Origin: Skermanella sp. TT6
GTDB taxonomy: Bacteria; Pseudomonadota; Alphaproteobacteria; Azospirillales; Azospirillaceae
Assembly (NCBI RefSeq): GCF_016653635.2
Contig: NZ_CP067421.1
Span: 372,001-436,000 of the forward strand
DNA: 64,000 bases
Reading direction: 5' to 3'
Each line of letters opens with the position of its first letter. Position 1 is the stretch's first letter. A model generated the notes under the pieces. The model was given only the letters and a program-made list of their open reading frames with translations, did no database searches and was not told where the DNA came from. Position numbers and translations under genes: made by a program. Shown here piece by piece: positions 8,722-17,169 of the stretch.

Positions 8722-8791
8722 GATCTGGCGTTCCTCTCCAGTTTTTATGGTTGAAGCGATGACGTGCCCGGGGGGCGAGGCGGAGCCCCCC

Positions 8792-9499
8792 TCATGTCGC
8801 GAGACGTTCGCGGGCACCGCCAAGCACCGAGCCGCGGAGCCTGGACTTGCGGATCTCGGTCTCGAACGCGGACAGGACGGCGTCGCGTCCCGATCGCACA
8901 TGGGCGCTTATGGCCTGGACGGCCGCCTCGGCGTCTCCCGCCCGGATGAGCGTCACGATCCGGGTGTGCTCGCGATGCGCCGTGTCGCGGCCCTCGGGCG
9001 TGCTGGCGAGAAGCCAGCGCGCGCGGTCGATGCGCAGCATGATGTCCTCGACCGCCCGGATGAGAAACGGATTTCCGGACAGGCCGGCCAGCATGACATG
9101 CACGTCGCTGCCGATGCGGAACCAGGTCTCGGGCGACGCGTCGTGCAGCCCGCGATCGATCGTCGCCTGGATGGCGTCCAGCTGTTCCGGCAGGGCGCGG
9201 GCGCAGGCCAGCCGGACGGCCTGGGATTCGACGATCTCCCGCCACTCGTAGACGGAGGCCAGCTCCCGCTCGCTGATCGGGGCGACGCGGTAGCCGCGGT
9301 GTTCGCGAACTACCAGCCCCTCGCGTTCCAGGCGCAGCAGCGCCTCGCGGATCGGTGTCCGCGACGCGCCGACGAGGGCCTGCAGGTCCCGCTCGGAGAC
9401 CCTCTCCCCAGGGACCAGGTCGAGTTCCAGGATGAGCTTGCGCAGCCGCGCGAACACCTGGTTTCCGATCTGTCTGCTGCCGTCGCCGTCGTGCCCCAT
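8792..9499 (-). CDS. GntR-family regulator with FCD ligand domain (first copy)
   Basis: 235 residues. A winged-helix domain occupies about 10-75 (RVSERDLQALVGASRTPIREALLRLEREGLV), followed by an all-helical FCD domain with the usual metal-binding acid and histidines (SDVHVMLAGLSGNPFL, HREHTRIVTLI). FCD regulators of this type sense carboxylates and control catabolic genes. It is divergent from the lyase/CoA-transferase operon and upstream of tctCBA, so it probably controls one or both. Start ATG 9499 gives the normal family length. A close relative is encoded at 13142-13807. Confidence 0.93.
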   Translation of the reverse strand: MGHDGDGSRQIGNQVFARLRKLILELDLVPGERVSERDLQALVGASRTPIREALLRLEREGLVVREHRGYRVAPISERELASVYEWREIVESQAVRLACARALPEQLDAIQATIDRGLHDASPETWFRIGSDVHVMLAGLSGNPFLIRAVEDIMLRIDRARWLLASTPEGRDTAHREHTRIVTLIRAGDAEAAVQAISAHVRSGRDAVLSAFETEIRKSRLRGSVLGGARERLAT

Positions 9500-9549
9500 C
9501 GGAAATCCTCGACTCCGCCCTGGCCTTGAGCGGCCGGTTGGGTGTAGAC

Positions 9550-9559
9550 GGTATGCCAA
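9550..9559. promoter_or_regulatory. Candidate GntR operator half, divergent promoter region
   Basis: On the minus strand this site reads TTGGCATACC, nearly the same as TTGGTATACC upstream of dctP at 11911-11920. It sits between the regulator start (9499) and the lyase start (9603). The shared motif and the presence of two paralogous FCD regulators make it a plausible operator, but it is short and unproven. Confidence 0.4.
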
Positions 9560-9602
9560 TATGGTCGACCACCGCAACCCCCGACGAGCCGAAAGGACGA
9601 GC

Positions 9603-10580
9603 ATGCAAGTGCGCACGCCCAATGATCAGAAGATCCGCATGGAGGGCTTTCCCGCCGAGGTCACGGTGATCGATGTCGGCCCGCGCGATGGGTTGCAGTC
9701 CGAGCCGGGATGGATTCCGACGGAAGAGAAGATCGCCCTGATCGACGGCCTGGTAGACGCCGGGATCCGGCAGCTGGAAGCGACGTCGTTCGTGTCGCCG
9801 CGGGCGGTTCCGCAGATGCGCGACGCCGCCGAGGTGATCGCCGGGGTCGACCGCTCGAAGGGCGCGGTGCTGACCGCCCTGGTGCCGAACGCCCGGGGAG
9901 CCGAACGCGCCGCGGCGGCGGGGATCGACGCGATGGTGGTCTTCCTGTCCGCCTCCGAAAGCCATAACCGGAAGAATGTGAACCGTTCCGTCGCGCAATC
10001 CCTGGACGGCTTCGGCGAGGTATGCGGAGTTGCCGGCGAAGCCGGCATTCCCGTGTACGGCGCGATCGCCACGTCCTTCGGCTGCCCCTTCGAGGGATCC
10101 GTTCCGGTAAGCCGGATCGTGGACATCGCCAAGGCGTACCGGGACCTGGGCATCACCCGCCTGACGCTGGGCGACACGACGGGCATGGCGACACCCCCCA
10201 TCGTCAAGGCGACCTGCCGCGCGCTGCGCCGGGAGCTGCCGGAGACCGAGGTGACGCTGCACTTCCACAACACGCGCGGCGTCGGGCTGGCCTGCGTCTA
10301 CGCGGGGCTCGAGGAGGGGGTGACCCGCTACGAGGCGTCCATCGGGGGCCTGGGCGGCTGCCCCTTCGCCCCAGGGGCCACCGGGAACATCTGCACCGAG
10401 GACCTCGTCTACCTGCTCGACGAGTGCGGGGTCCGCTCCGGCGTCGACCTCGCGCGCCTGGTGGAGGTCTCGCGACGGCTCGAGAGGGTCGTCGGCCGGA
10501 CGCTGCCGGGCCAGGTGATGAAGGCGGGGCCGCGTCTCTCGCTTTATCCCGTCGACTCCGTCGCGACGGCCTGCGGTTGA
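9603..10580 (+). CDS. HMG-CoA lyase-like enzyme (first copy)
   Basis: A 325-residue member of the HMGL-like TIM-barrel family, which cleaves 3-hydroxy-acyl-CoA thioesters such as hydroxymethylglutaryl-CoA or related citramalyl-type thioesters. Visible active-site parts: DVGPRDGLQ at 24-32 with Arg28 and Asp29, metal ligands H220xH222 with Asn223 in LHFHNTRG, and the cysteine loop GGLGGCPFAPGATGN with Cys253. GAAAGGA precedes ATG 9603. The CoA-transferase gene begins nine bases after the stop, so activation and cleavage appear to be coupled. True substrate unknown; a second lyase of the same family is encoded at 16213. Confidence 0.9.
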   Translation: MQVRTPNDQKIRMEGFPAEVTVIDVGPRDGLQSEPGWIPTEEKIALIDGLVDAGIRQLEATSFVSPRAVPQMRDAAEVIAGVDRSKGAVLTALVPNARGAERAAAAGIDAMVVFLSASESHNRKNVNRSVAQSLDGFGEVCGVAGEAGIPVYGAIATSFGCPFEGSVPVSRIVDIAKAYRDLGITRLTLGDTTGMATPPIVKATCRALRRELPETEVTLHFHNTRGVGLACVYAGLEEGVTRYEASIGGLGGCPFAPGATGNICTEDLVYLLDECGVRSGVDLARLVEVSRRLERVVGRTLPGQVMKAGPRLSLYPVDSVATACG

Positions 10581-10589
10581 GGTGAAGTC

Positions 10590-11828
10590 ATGACCACTCC
10601 CTTGGACGGCATCCGCGTCGTCGATCTCACGCGTGTCCTTTCTGGGCCGTTCTGCACCATGCTGCTCGGCGACATGGGCGCCGAGGTGATCAAGGTCGAG
10701 CCGGAGAACGGCGACCCGGTCCGCGAACAGGGCACGATCCGCGAGGGCCTGAGCTGGTACTTCGCCAGCTTCAACCGCAACAAGAAGTCGATCGCGCTGG
10801 ACCTTTACTCCGAGGAAGGAAAGGAGATCCTGGCCCGCCTGATCGCCACCGCCGATGTCCTGGTCGAGAATTTCAGGCCCGGCGTGCTGGCCAAGATGGG
10901 CTTCGGTCCCGAGCGCCTGGAGGAAATCAACCCGCGCCTGGTGACCTGCAGCGTCAACGGCTACGGCAGCGCCGGCCCGTATGCGGACCGTCCCGCCTTC
11001 GACTTCATCGCCCAGGCGATGAGCGGCTTCATGAGCGTCAACGGGGCGGCCGACCAGGAGCCCATGCGCAGCGGCCAGCCGATCACCGACCTGGTGGCCG
11101 GCCTGTACGCCGCCTTCGGGATCCTGGCCGCCCTGCGGTCCCGCGACCTGACCGGCCGGGGCCAGCGCGTCGAATCGGCGATGGTGAACGGGGCGGTCAG
11201 CCTGATGGCCTACCTGGCTTCCGAATTCTTCGCGACCGGCCGGGTGCCGCCGCGCACCGGCAACGACCATCCCCTCGTGGCGCCGTACGGGCTCTTCCAG
11301 GCATCCGACGGCGAGGTGGCCGTGGCGCCCAGCAACGATGTCGTCCTCGGCCGTTTCCTGGGAGCGCTGGACCTGCGGGACCTGTTGAGCGATCCGCGCT
11401 TCGACGACAATCCGAAACGCTTCGGCCGGCGCGCCGAGCTGAAGGCGATCATCGACGGGCGCATGCGGACCCGCAGCCAGGCGGAGTGGATCGCCAGGCT
11501 CAACGCCGTCGGCGTTCCCTGCGGGAAGGTGCAGGACCTCGCCGAGGTCTTCGCCGATCCCCAGGTCAGGGCGCAGGAAATGATGATCGACGTCGACCAC
11601 CCGGGTGCCGGAACGGTCCGCATGCTGGGCTTTCCGGTCAAGCTCGCCGGGACGCCGTGCCGCGTTCACCGTCCGGCACCGCCGCTCGGCGGCGACACGG
11701 GCGACGTGCTTCGGTCGATCGGCCTTTCCGAGAGGGAGATCGGCGATCTGGAAGCGGCGCGGATCGTCCGGGCCGCCGCGCAACCGCAGGGTCACTACAT
11801 GCCGCGAAAGCCCGAGCCCGCGCCGTGA
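10590..11828 (+). CDS. Family III CoA-transferase (CaiB/Frc type, first copy)
   Basis: A 412-residue class III CoA-transferase that moves CoA from a donor thioester to a carboxylic acid. The amino-terminal signature is LDGIRVVDLTRVLSGPFCTMLLGDMGAEVIKVE (usual start of the family, split here for length: LDGIRVVDLTR, then LLGDMGAEVIKVE). The catalytic aspartate is Asp167 in GQPITDLVAG. GAGGTGA precedes ATG 10590. It probably activates the acid that the preceding lyase then cleaves. Confidence 0.92.
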   Translation: MTTPLDGIRVVDLTRVLSGPFCTMLLGDMGAEVIKVEPENGDPVREQGTIREGLSWYFASFNRNKKSIALDLYSEEGKEILARLIATADVLVENFRPGVLAKMGFGPERLEEINPRLVTCSVNGYGSAGPYADRPAFDFIAQAMSGFMSVNGAADQEPMRSGQPITDLVAGLYAAFGILAALRSRDLTGRGQRVESAMVNGAVSLMAYLASEFFATGRVPPRTGNDHPLVAPYGLFQASDGEVAVAPSNDVVLGRFLGALDLRDLLSDPRFDDNPKRFGRRAELKAIIDGRMRTRSQAEWIARLNAVGVPCGKVQDLAEVFADPQVRAQEMMIDVDHPGAGTVRMLGFPVKLAGTPCRVHRPAPPLGGDTGDVLRSIGLSEREIGDLEAARIVRAAAQPQGHYMPRKPEPAP

Positions 11829-11893
11829 CGGGGGGCGCGAAGCCCGCGGCCGACACGGCGGCGAAAGGATAGTATGAAAACCAACTTTTTTCG

Positions 11894-11930
11894 TTGATTC
11901 GGTATTCCCCTTGGTATACCAGTTGGTATG
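11894..11930 (+). promoter_or_regulatory. Candidate promoter and GntR operator upstream of dctP
   Basis: A possible -35 TTGATT (11894-11899) and -10 TATACC (11915-11920) are 15 bases apart. The -10 overlaps the palindrome GGTATACC (11913-11920), which belongs to a direct repeat TTGGTATACC / TTGGTATGC (11911-11930). A regulator bound here would block the promoter. A matching TTGGCATACC lies in the other regulator promoter at 9550-9559 (minus strand). Confidence 0.5.
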
Positions 11931-12042
11931 CGCGCTCGCCGAACCATCCGGAAGTCGCGCGCACGAACAAGAACGGCCGCGGCTACCTGGCGTGACCGGC
12001 GCCCGGAAGCAGACAATGTCCGGCCAGACAAGGGGAGGAAGA

Positions 12043-13017
12043 ATGAAAACGAGCATCCTGGCGGTCGCGGCGGCCGTCGCCCTGTTCACATCGCCCGTCC
12101 ACGCGCAGAAACTGCAGCTGTCGCACAATGCGGCGCCCGGCAACCCGAAATCCGACGCGTCGCTCCTGTTCGCGAAACTCGTCGCCGAGAAGACCGAGGG
12201 GCGCGTTCAGATCGAAGTCGGCGGCAGCGCGCAGTTCGGCGAGGATGCCGAGGCGCTGACCAACATGCGCCTCGGGACCATGGCCTTCAGCGCGAACTCC
12301 CAGGGCACGACATCCGGCGTGGTTCCCGAGATCGCCGTGCTGGGCCTGCCGTTCCTCTTCCAGGACCTCCCCCAGGCCTGGAAGGTCGTGGACGGCCCCG
12401 TCGGCGAAACCATCAGGAAGGCGGCGGATCCCAGGGGGCTGGTCGTCCTTGCCTACTGGGACAACGGCATCCGGCACACCAGCAACAATGTCCGCCCGAT
12501 CGAGAAGCCCGCGGACCTCGCCGGCATCAAGATCCGCACGCCGCCCGATCCGATGACGGTCGACATCTTCAAGGCTCTCGGCGCCAACCCGACGCCGCTG
12601 GCCTTTTCCGAACTCTACATCGCCCTCCAGCAGGGAGTGGTCGACGGCCAGGAAAACCCACTGATCAACATCCACTCCTCGAAGCTTCACGAGGTGCAGA
12701 AGTATATCTCCCTGACCAGCCACAAGTACGAGACCACGGTCCTCCTCGCCAGCAAGGTCATCTTCAATACCTTCTCCGACAAGGACAAGGAAGCGGTCCG
12801 TGCTGCGGCCCTGGAGGCCGGCGAGTTCAACCGCAAGCGTTCGCTGAACGACGAGATCGAGCTCCGCAAGACGATCGAGGCGACGGGGGTCCGGTTCAAC
12901 GAGGTGGACACCGGGCCCTTCGTGGAGAAGACGAAGCCGGTCTATGACCTGTGGCGCGCCAAGTTCCCCGACCTTGTCGACCTCGTCGTCAAGGAAGCGG
13001 CCGCGGCCAAGCAGTGA
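12043..13017 (+). CDS. dctP: TRAP transporter substrate-binding protein, DctP family
   Basis: 324 residues: a signal peptide (residues 1-21, ending VHA) and a DctP-type periplasmic binding protein. Family motifs include GQENPLINIHSSKLHEVQKY, where the family usually has GxENP, and the conserved Arg segment GIKIRTPPDPM that contacts the ligand carboxylate. GGGGAGGAAGA precedes ATG 12043. No DctQ or DctM membrane subunits follow. It must either use permeases encoded elsewhere or act as an orphan binding protein. The nearby TctAB permease belongs to an unrelated family. Confidence 0.93.
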   Translation: MKTSILAVAAAVALFTSPVHAQKLQLSHNAAPGNPKSDASLLFAKLVAEKTEGRVQIEVGGSAQFGEDAEALTNMRLGTMAFSANSQGTTSGVVPEIAVLGLPFLFQDLPQAWKVVDGPVGETIRKAADPRGLVVLAYWDNGIRHTSNNVRPIEKPADLAGIKIRTPPDPMTVDIFKALGANPTPLAFSELYIALQQGVVDGQENPLINIHSSKLHEVQKYISLTSHKYETTVLLASKVIFNTFSDKDKEAVRAAALEAGEFNRKRSLNDEIELRKTIEATGVRFNEVDTGPFVEKTKPVYDLWRAKFPDLVDLVVKEAAAAKQ

Positions 13018-13026
13018 TGCGGCAAG

Positions 13027-13057
13027 GGACGCCGGGCTCCCTGCCCGGCGTCCGTTT
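13027..13057 (+). terminator. Candidate hairpin terminator after dctP
   Basis: A perfect 10-base stem GGACGCCGGG (13027-13036) / CCCGGCGTCC (13044-13053) with a seven-base loop begins nine bases after the dctP stop and is followed by only a short GTTT. It would separate dctP from the following regulator. The weak T-run leaves termination efficiency uncertain. Confidence 0.5.
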
Positions 13058-13141
13058 CCCGCACTGGAAGACGGGCACCCACGGCGCGAGGCGGCGAACT
13101 CGCGGGACCGCCTGCCCACTCCGACAATGAGGATCCTGACT

Positions 13142-13807
13142 GTGTCACAGATGCACAGCGTGTACGAACAGATGCGCGAGAACATCCTGTCGCTTGGCAT
13201 GAAGCCGGGGGAGAGGTTCAGCGAACGCACCCTGGAAAGCCGTTTCGAAGCTTCCAGGACGCCCATCCGGGCCGCTCTCTCCCGCCTCGAGGGCGAAGGG
13301 CTGGTGTGTCGCGACGAGCGCGGCTGGTCGGTCACCCCGATCTCCTTCGGCGAGATCGAGCAGGTCTCGGAATTCAGGCGGTGCATCGAGCGCGACGCGA
13401 TCGCGCTGGCCTGCGAGCGGGCGGATCCCGGCCATATCGACGTCGTCGTCGAGATGGTGACCTCCTGCACGATCGATGGCCCCAGGGCCGAGTGGCATCG
13501 TGTCGGCACGGAGCTCCACGTCGAGATCGCCCGCATGAGCGGAAACGCGTTCTTCGTCCGGGCGATCGAGGATGTCATGCTCAGGCTGGCGCGGGCGCGG
13601 TGGCTCGAGGTCTGGACGACCGAGGGACGCGAACGCTCGATCCGCGAACACCTGCACATCCTGGAGCTGATCCGCGAGCGACGGCGCGACGAGGCCGTGG
13701 AGGCGATCACGACCCACGCGTCCGACGCCTGCCGGCGAAGTCTGGCCGCCCTGATGGGAGACACGAAGCAGCGCCGCGGGCTCGCCATCGTCGGAGGATC
13801 CGCATGA
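13142..13807 (+). CDS. GntR-family regulator with FCD domain (second copy)
   Basis: 221 residues: winged helix (ERFSERTLESRFEASRTPIRAALSRLEGEGLV in two parts around residues 21-52) plus FCD domain (HVEIARMSGNAFFVRAIEDVM; IREHLHILELI). It is clearly related to the regulator at 8792-9499, including the shared SGNxFxxRAxEDxMLR segment, and is probably an old duplicate. GTG 13142 is chosen because GAGGA at 13129-13133 is well placed; ATG 13127 is an in-frame alternative. Its stop overlaps the start of the second CoA-transferase (ATGA), so it heads the downstream operon. Confidence 0.9.
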   Translation: MSQMHSVYEQMRENILSLGMKPGERFSERTLESRFEASRTPIRAALSRLEGEGLVCRDERGWSVTPISFGEIEQVSEFRRCIERDAIALACERADPGHIDVVVEMVTSCTIDGPRAEWHRVGTELHVEIARMSGNAFFVRAIEDVMLRLARARWLEVWTTEGRERSIREHLHILELIRERRRDEAVEAITTHASDACRRSLAALMGDTKQRRGLAIVGGSA

Positions 13808-15012
13808 GCACGCGAACGGGCACCGGCCCGCTCGCCGGTATCAAGGTCATCGAGCTGGGCGCGTTCATCGCCGGCCCGTTCTGCGGACAGATCCTCGCCG
13901 ACCTCGGCGCCGACGTCGTCAAGGTGGAGCCGCCGTCCGGCGGGGACGCCATGCGGCAGTGGGGCGCCGTGCAGCGGGACGGCAAATCCCTCTGGTGGCC
14001 GGTGATCGCCCGCAACAAGCAGTCTGTCACGCTCGACCTGCGCACCGCGGAAGGCCAGGAGATCGTCCGCAAGCTCGCGCGGGAGGCCGACGTCCTCATC
14101 GAGAACTTCAGGCCCGGCACGCTGGAGAAGTGGAACCTCTCCCCCGAGGCGCTCCAGGCAGACAACGAGCGCCTGATCGTCGGCCGGGTATCGGGATTCG
14201 GCCAGACCGGGCCTTACCGGAACCGCGCCGGATTCGGGGCCATCGCGGAAGCCATGGCCGGCCTGCGCAACCTCGCGGGATATCCGGACCAGCCGCCGCC
14301 GCGGGTCGGGGTCTCCATCGGCGACTCCCTGGCGGGCATGTTCACCGTCATCGGCATCCTGGCCGCCCTGGAAGCCAGGCACGGGTCCGGGCGGGGCCAG
14401 ACGGTGGATGTCGGCATCACCGACAGCATCCTGGGCGTCCTGGAGAGCGTGGTGTCGGAATACAGCGCCACCGGAGCGATCCGCCGGCGCACCGGCTCGA
14501 CGCTGCCCGGGATCGCGCCCTCCAACCTCTACCCGACCGCGGACGGCTCCTGGATCCTGATCGCCGGCAACGGGGATGGCATCTTCCGCCGCTTGGTGAC
14601 GGCCATGGGGCGGCCGGAACTCGGCGAGGATCCCCGCTATGCCACGCACCGCGAGCGGGGCATCCGCCAGCGGGAGCTGGACGATCTGATCGCGTCGTGG
14701 ACCCGGACGCGCACCATCGCCGACCTGCTGGACCTCATGGAGGAGCACGGCGTCCCCGCCGGTCCCGTCAGCGATGCCGCCGATGTCGCGGGCAACCCGC
14801 ACTTCCGGGAACGCGGAACGGTCGTCGATATCGAGACCGAGGATTACGGGACCCTCGCCATGCAGGGCGTCGTGCCGAGGCTCTCGGAAACACCGGGGTC
14901 GATCCGCTGGGTCGGACCACCCCTTGGCGCCCACACCGACAGGATCCTGGCCGAGCGGCTGGGCCTGGACGAGCAGGCCCTGGCGGACCTGCGCGCCCGC
15001 GGCGTGATCTGA
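13804..15012 (+). CDS. Family III CoA-transferase (CaiB/Frc type, second copy)
   Basis: 402 residues with the family start (LAGIKVIELGAFIAGPF, then LADLGADVVKVE), the NFRPGTLEKW motif near 101-110 and catalytic Asp174 in VSIGDSLAGM. It is a paralogue of the protein at 10590 but diverged enough to suggest a different acid substrate. It is translationally coupled to the upstream regulator (ATGA) and followed after 35 bases by the iron alcohol dehydrogenase. Confidence 0.92.
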   Translation: MSTRTGTGPLAGIKVIELGAFIAGPFCGQILADLGADVVKVEPPSGGDAMRQWGAVQRDGKSLWWPVIARNKQSVTLDLRTAEGQEIVRKLAREADVLIENFRPGTLEKWNLSPEALQADNERLIVGRVSGFGQTGPYRNRAGFGAIAEAMAGLRNLAGYPDQPPPRVGVSIGDSLAGMFTVIGILAALEARHGSGRGQTVDVGITDSILGVLESVVSEYSATGAIRRRTGSTLPGIAPSNLYPTADGSWILIAGNGDGIFRRLVTAMGRPELGEDPRYATHRERGIRQRELDDLIASWTRTRTIADLLDLMEEHGVPAGPVSDAADVAGNPHFRERGTVVDIETEDYGTLAMQGVVPRLSETPGSIRWVGPPLGAHTDRILAERLGLDEQALADLRARGVI

Positions 15013-15047
15013 GCGACGCCTGAAAAGAAAAAAGGGAGAAATCGACA

Positions 15048-16211
15048 ATGGCGAGTCCGACGGTATTCACGGCGATCCAGCGGCTGGTCCACGGCCGCGG
15101 CGTCATCGCCCAGCTTCCGGCCGAGATCGACCGCCTGCACGCGCGCAAGATCCTCATCGTCACGGACCCGGGCCTGGTGAAGGCCGGGATCGCCCCGCGC
15201 GTGACGGAACTGCTGGGCGGGCGCCGCGGCGATCTCTTCACCGAGGTCGAACCGGACCCGAGCATCGAGACTGTCATCGCCTGCGCCGAAACGGTGCGCC
15301 GGGAAGGCTACGACCTGATCATCGGCCTGGGCGGCGGCAGCGCGTTGGACGTGGCCAAATGCGCCTCGGTCCTGGCCCGCAACGAGGGAGACGTGGCGCA
15401 GTACCTGGGGATCGACAAGGTCGAGCGCCCCGGCGTGCCGAAGATCCTGATCCCGACCACGTCGGGAACCGGAAGCGAGGTCACCAACGTCGCCGTCCTG
15501 AGCCTGAAGGCCGACAAGACGAAGAAGGGGATCGTCAGCCGCCACCTTCTCGCCGACACGGCCATCCTGGACCCCGAGCTCACCCTCGGCCTGCCGCCGG
15601 CGGTCACCGCCTCCACCGGCATGGACGCGCTGACCCACGCGATCGAGGCCTATGTCTCCCGCTTCGCCCAGCCGCTCACCGACGACTTCGCGCTGAAGGC
15701 GATCCGCATGATCGCCGCGTCGCTGCGGACGGCGGTCTACAACGGCCGGAACATCGAGGCCCGGGAGAGCATGCTGACGGCCAGCCTCTACGCGGGCCTC
15801 GCCTTCGGCAGCGCCGCCACCGGCATGGTGCATGGGCTGGCCATGCCCCTGGGCGGGCAGTTCAACGTCCCTCACGGCGTCGCGAACTCGGTCCTGCTGC
15901 CGTACGTGATGCGCTGGAACATGGTGAGCGCGCTGGACCGCTATCGGGACATCGCCATCGCGATGGGAGAGAGGGTCGAGCACCTTCCCGTCCGCACGGG
16001 CGCCGAACGGGCCGTCCATGCCGTCGAGGCCCTGTCGCGCGATATCGGCATCCCGGCCTTCCTGGACGACCTGGACATTCCGCGCTCGGCGATCGAATCC
16101 CTCGCGTCCGACGGCATGACGAACAGCCGGCAGGTGCTGCCCAACCCCCGCGACGTCACGTACGAAGGCCTTGTCGGCATCCTCAATGACGCCTTCAGGA
16201 AGGAAGCCTGA
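15048..16211 (+). CDS. Iron-containing alcohol dehydrogenase
   Basis: A 387-residue group III alcohol dehydrogenase. The nucleotide site [18 protein letters not shown] is near residues 90-107, and the [15 protein letters not shown] block is near 140. Metal ligands are visible in [16 protein letters not shown] (Asp, His), [18 protein letters not shown] (His residues). GGGAGAA precedes ATG 15048. It would interconvert an alcohol or hydroxy acid with an aldehyde or keto acid using NAD(P). The aldehyde dehydrogenase two genes downstream could finish the oxidation to an acid. Confidence 0.92.
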   Translation: MASPTVFTAIQRLVHGRGVIAQLPAEIDRLHARKILIVTDPGLVKAGIAPRVTELLGGRRGDLFTEVEPDPSIETVIACAETVRREGYDLIIGLGGGSALDVAKCASVLARNEGDVAQYLGIDKVERPGVPKILIPTTSGTGSEVTNVAVLSLKADKTKKGIVSRHLLADTAILDPELTLGLPPAVTASTGMDALTHAIEAYVSRFAQPLTDDFALKAIRMIAASLRTAVYNGRNIEARESMLTASLYAGLAFGSAATGMVHGLAMPLGGQFNVPHGVANSVLLPYVMRWNMVSALDRYRDIAIAMGERVEHLPVRTGAERAVHAVEALSRDIGIPAFLDDLDIPRSAIESLASDGMTNSRQVLPNPRDVTYEGLVGILNDAFRKEA

Positions 16212-16212
16212 C

Positions 16213-17118
16213 ATGCGCATCCCCTCTTCCGTCTCGATGATCGAGGTCGGCCCGCGCGACGGCCTTCAGAACGAGAAGCAGATGCTTCCGACCGACGCCA
16301 AGATCGCGCTCGTCCGCAGGCTCGCGGCCGCGGGGTTCCGCGAGATCGAGGTGACCTCCTTCACGCACCCGAAATGGATCCCGAACCTGGCGGACGCCGA
16401 GGAGGTGGTCAGGGCCGTCCGCGATCTGGACTTCAAGGCCTTCGCCCTCGTGCCGAACCGCCGCGGGCTGGACCGGGCCGTCGGGGCCGGGATCAAGGGC
16501 GTGACCTTCGTCTTCTCCGCCACCGACGGCCACAACAAGCGCAACCTCAACCGGACGACCGAGGACTCGATCAGCGAGATCCTCGTCCTGGAGGACGAGA
16601 CGCGGCGCATGGGACTGGATACGCGCATCTCGCTCTCGGTGGTCTTCGGCTGCCCCTTCGAGGGCGATGTCCCGGAGGAACGGATCCTGTCGATCGTCGG
16701 ACGGCTCGCGGACGCCGGCTCCACCCGGATCGGGCTGTGCGACACGATCGGCGTCGCCGACCCGGCGCAGGTCCACCGCCTGTGCGCCCGCCTCATCGGG
16801 CGGTTCCCGTCGGTCTCGTTCGAGCTTCATCTCCACGACACCCGCGGCCGGGCGCTCGCCAACATGCTGGCGGGCCTGGATGCCGGGATCACCGCCTTCG
16901 ATGCGGCGGTCGGCGGACTGGGCGGCTGCCCCTATGCTCCCGGAGCCACCGGCAACGTGGCGACCGAGGACGCGGTCTCGATGCTGACCGCCATGGGCGT
17001 GCGGACGGGGATCGACGAGGGCGCCCTGCTCCACGCGGCCTCCCTGCTGGCCGACTGGCGGGACCGCCCCCTGGACAGCGCCACCTGGCGTACCGGCATG
17101 GCCTGCAAGGCCGCCTGA
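16213..17118 (+). CDS. HMG-CoA lyase-like enzyme (second copy)
   Basis: A 301-residue HMGL-like lyase. Active-site parts: [11 protein letters not shown] near 11-21, HLHDTRG with the two metal-binding histidines near 213-219, and [15 protein letters not shown] with the conserved cysteine near 234-248. It starts one base after the alcohol dehydrogenase stop, so coupling is tight. GLQNEK in the first loop is closer to true HMG-CoA lyases than GLQSEP of the first copy. It presumably cleaves the thioester formed by the second CoA-transferase. Confidence 0.9.
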   Translation: MRIPSSVSMIEVGPRDGLQNEKQMLPTDAKIALVRRLAAAGFREIEVTSFTHPKWIPNLADAEEVVRAVRDLDFKAFALVPNRRGLDRAVGAGIKGVTFVFSATDGHNKRNLNRTTEDSISEILVLEDETRRMGLDTRISLSVVFGCPFEGDVPEERILSIVGRLADAGSTRIGLCDTIGVADPAQVHRLCARLIGRFPSVSFELHLHDTRGRALANMLAGLDAGITAFDAAVGGLGGCPYAPGATGNVATEDAVSMLTAMGVRTGIDEGALLHAASLLADWRDRPLDSATWRTGMACKAA

Positions 17119-17169
17119 AACGTCCATCACCCGCCGGCGCGCGGCAACGAAGAACGAGCGAGAAACAGG

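Noticed and set aside
12043-13017. DctP as the binding protein of the TctAB permease
   Set aside because: DctP belongs to the TRAP family, and the Tct operon has its own TctC.
8745-15048. Very long open frames on the minus strand (over 1,000 codons each)
   Set aside because: They are antisense to well-supported lyase, CoA-transferase and dctP genes, and are explained by high GC.
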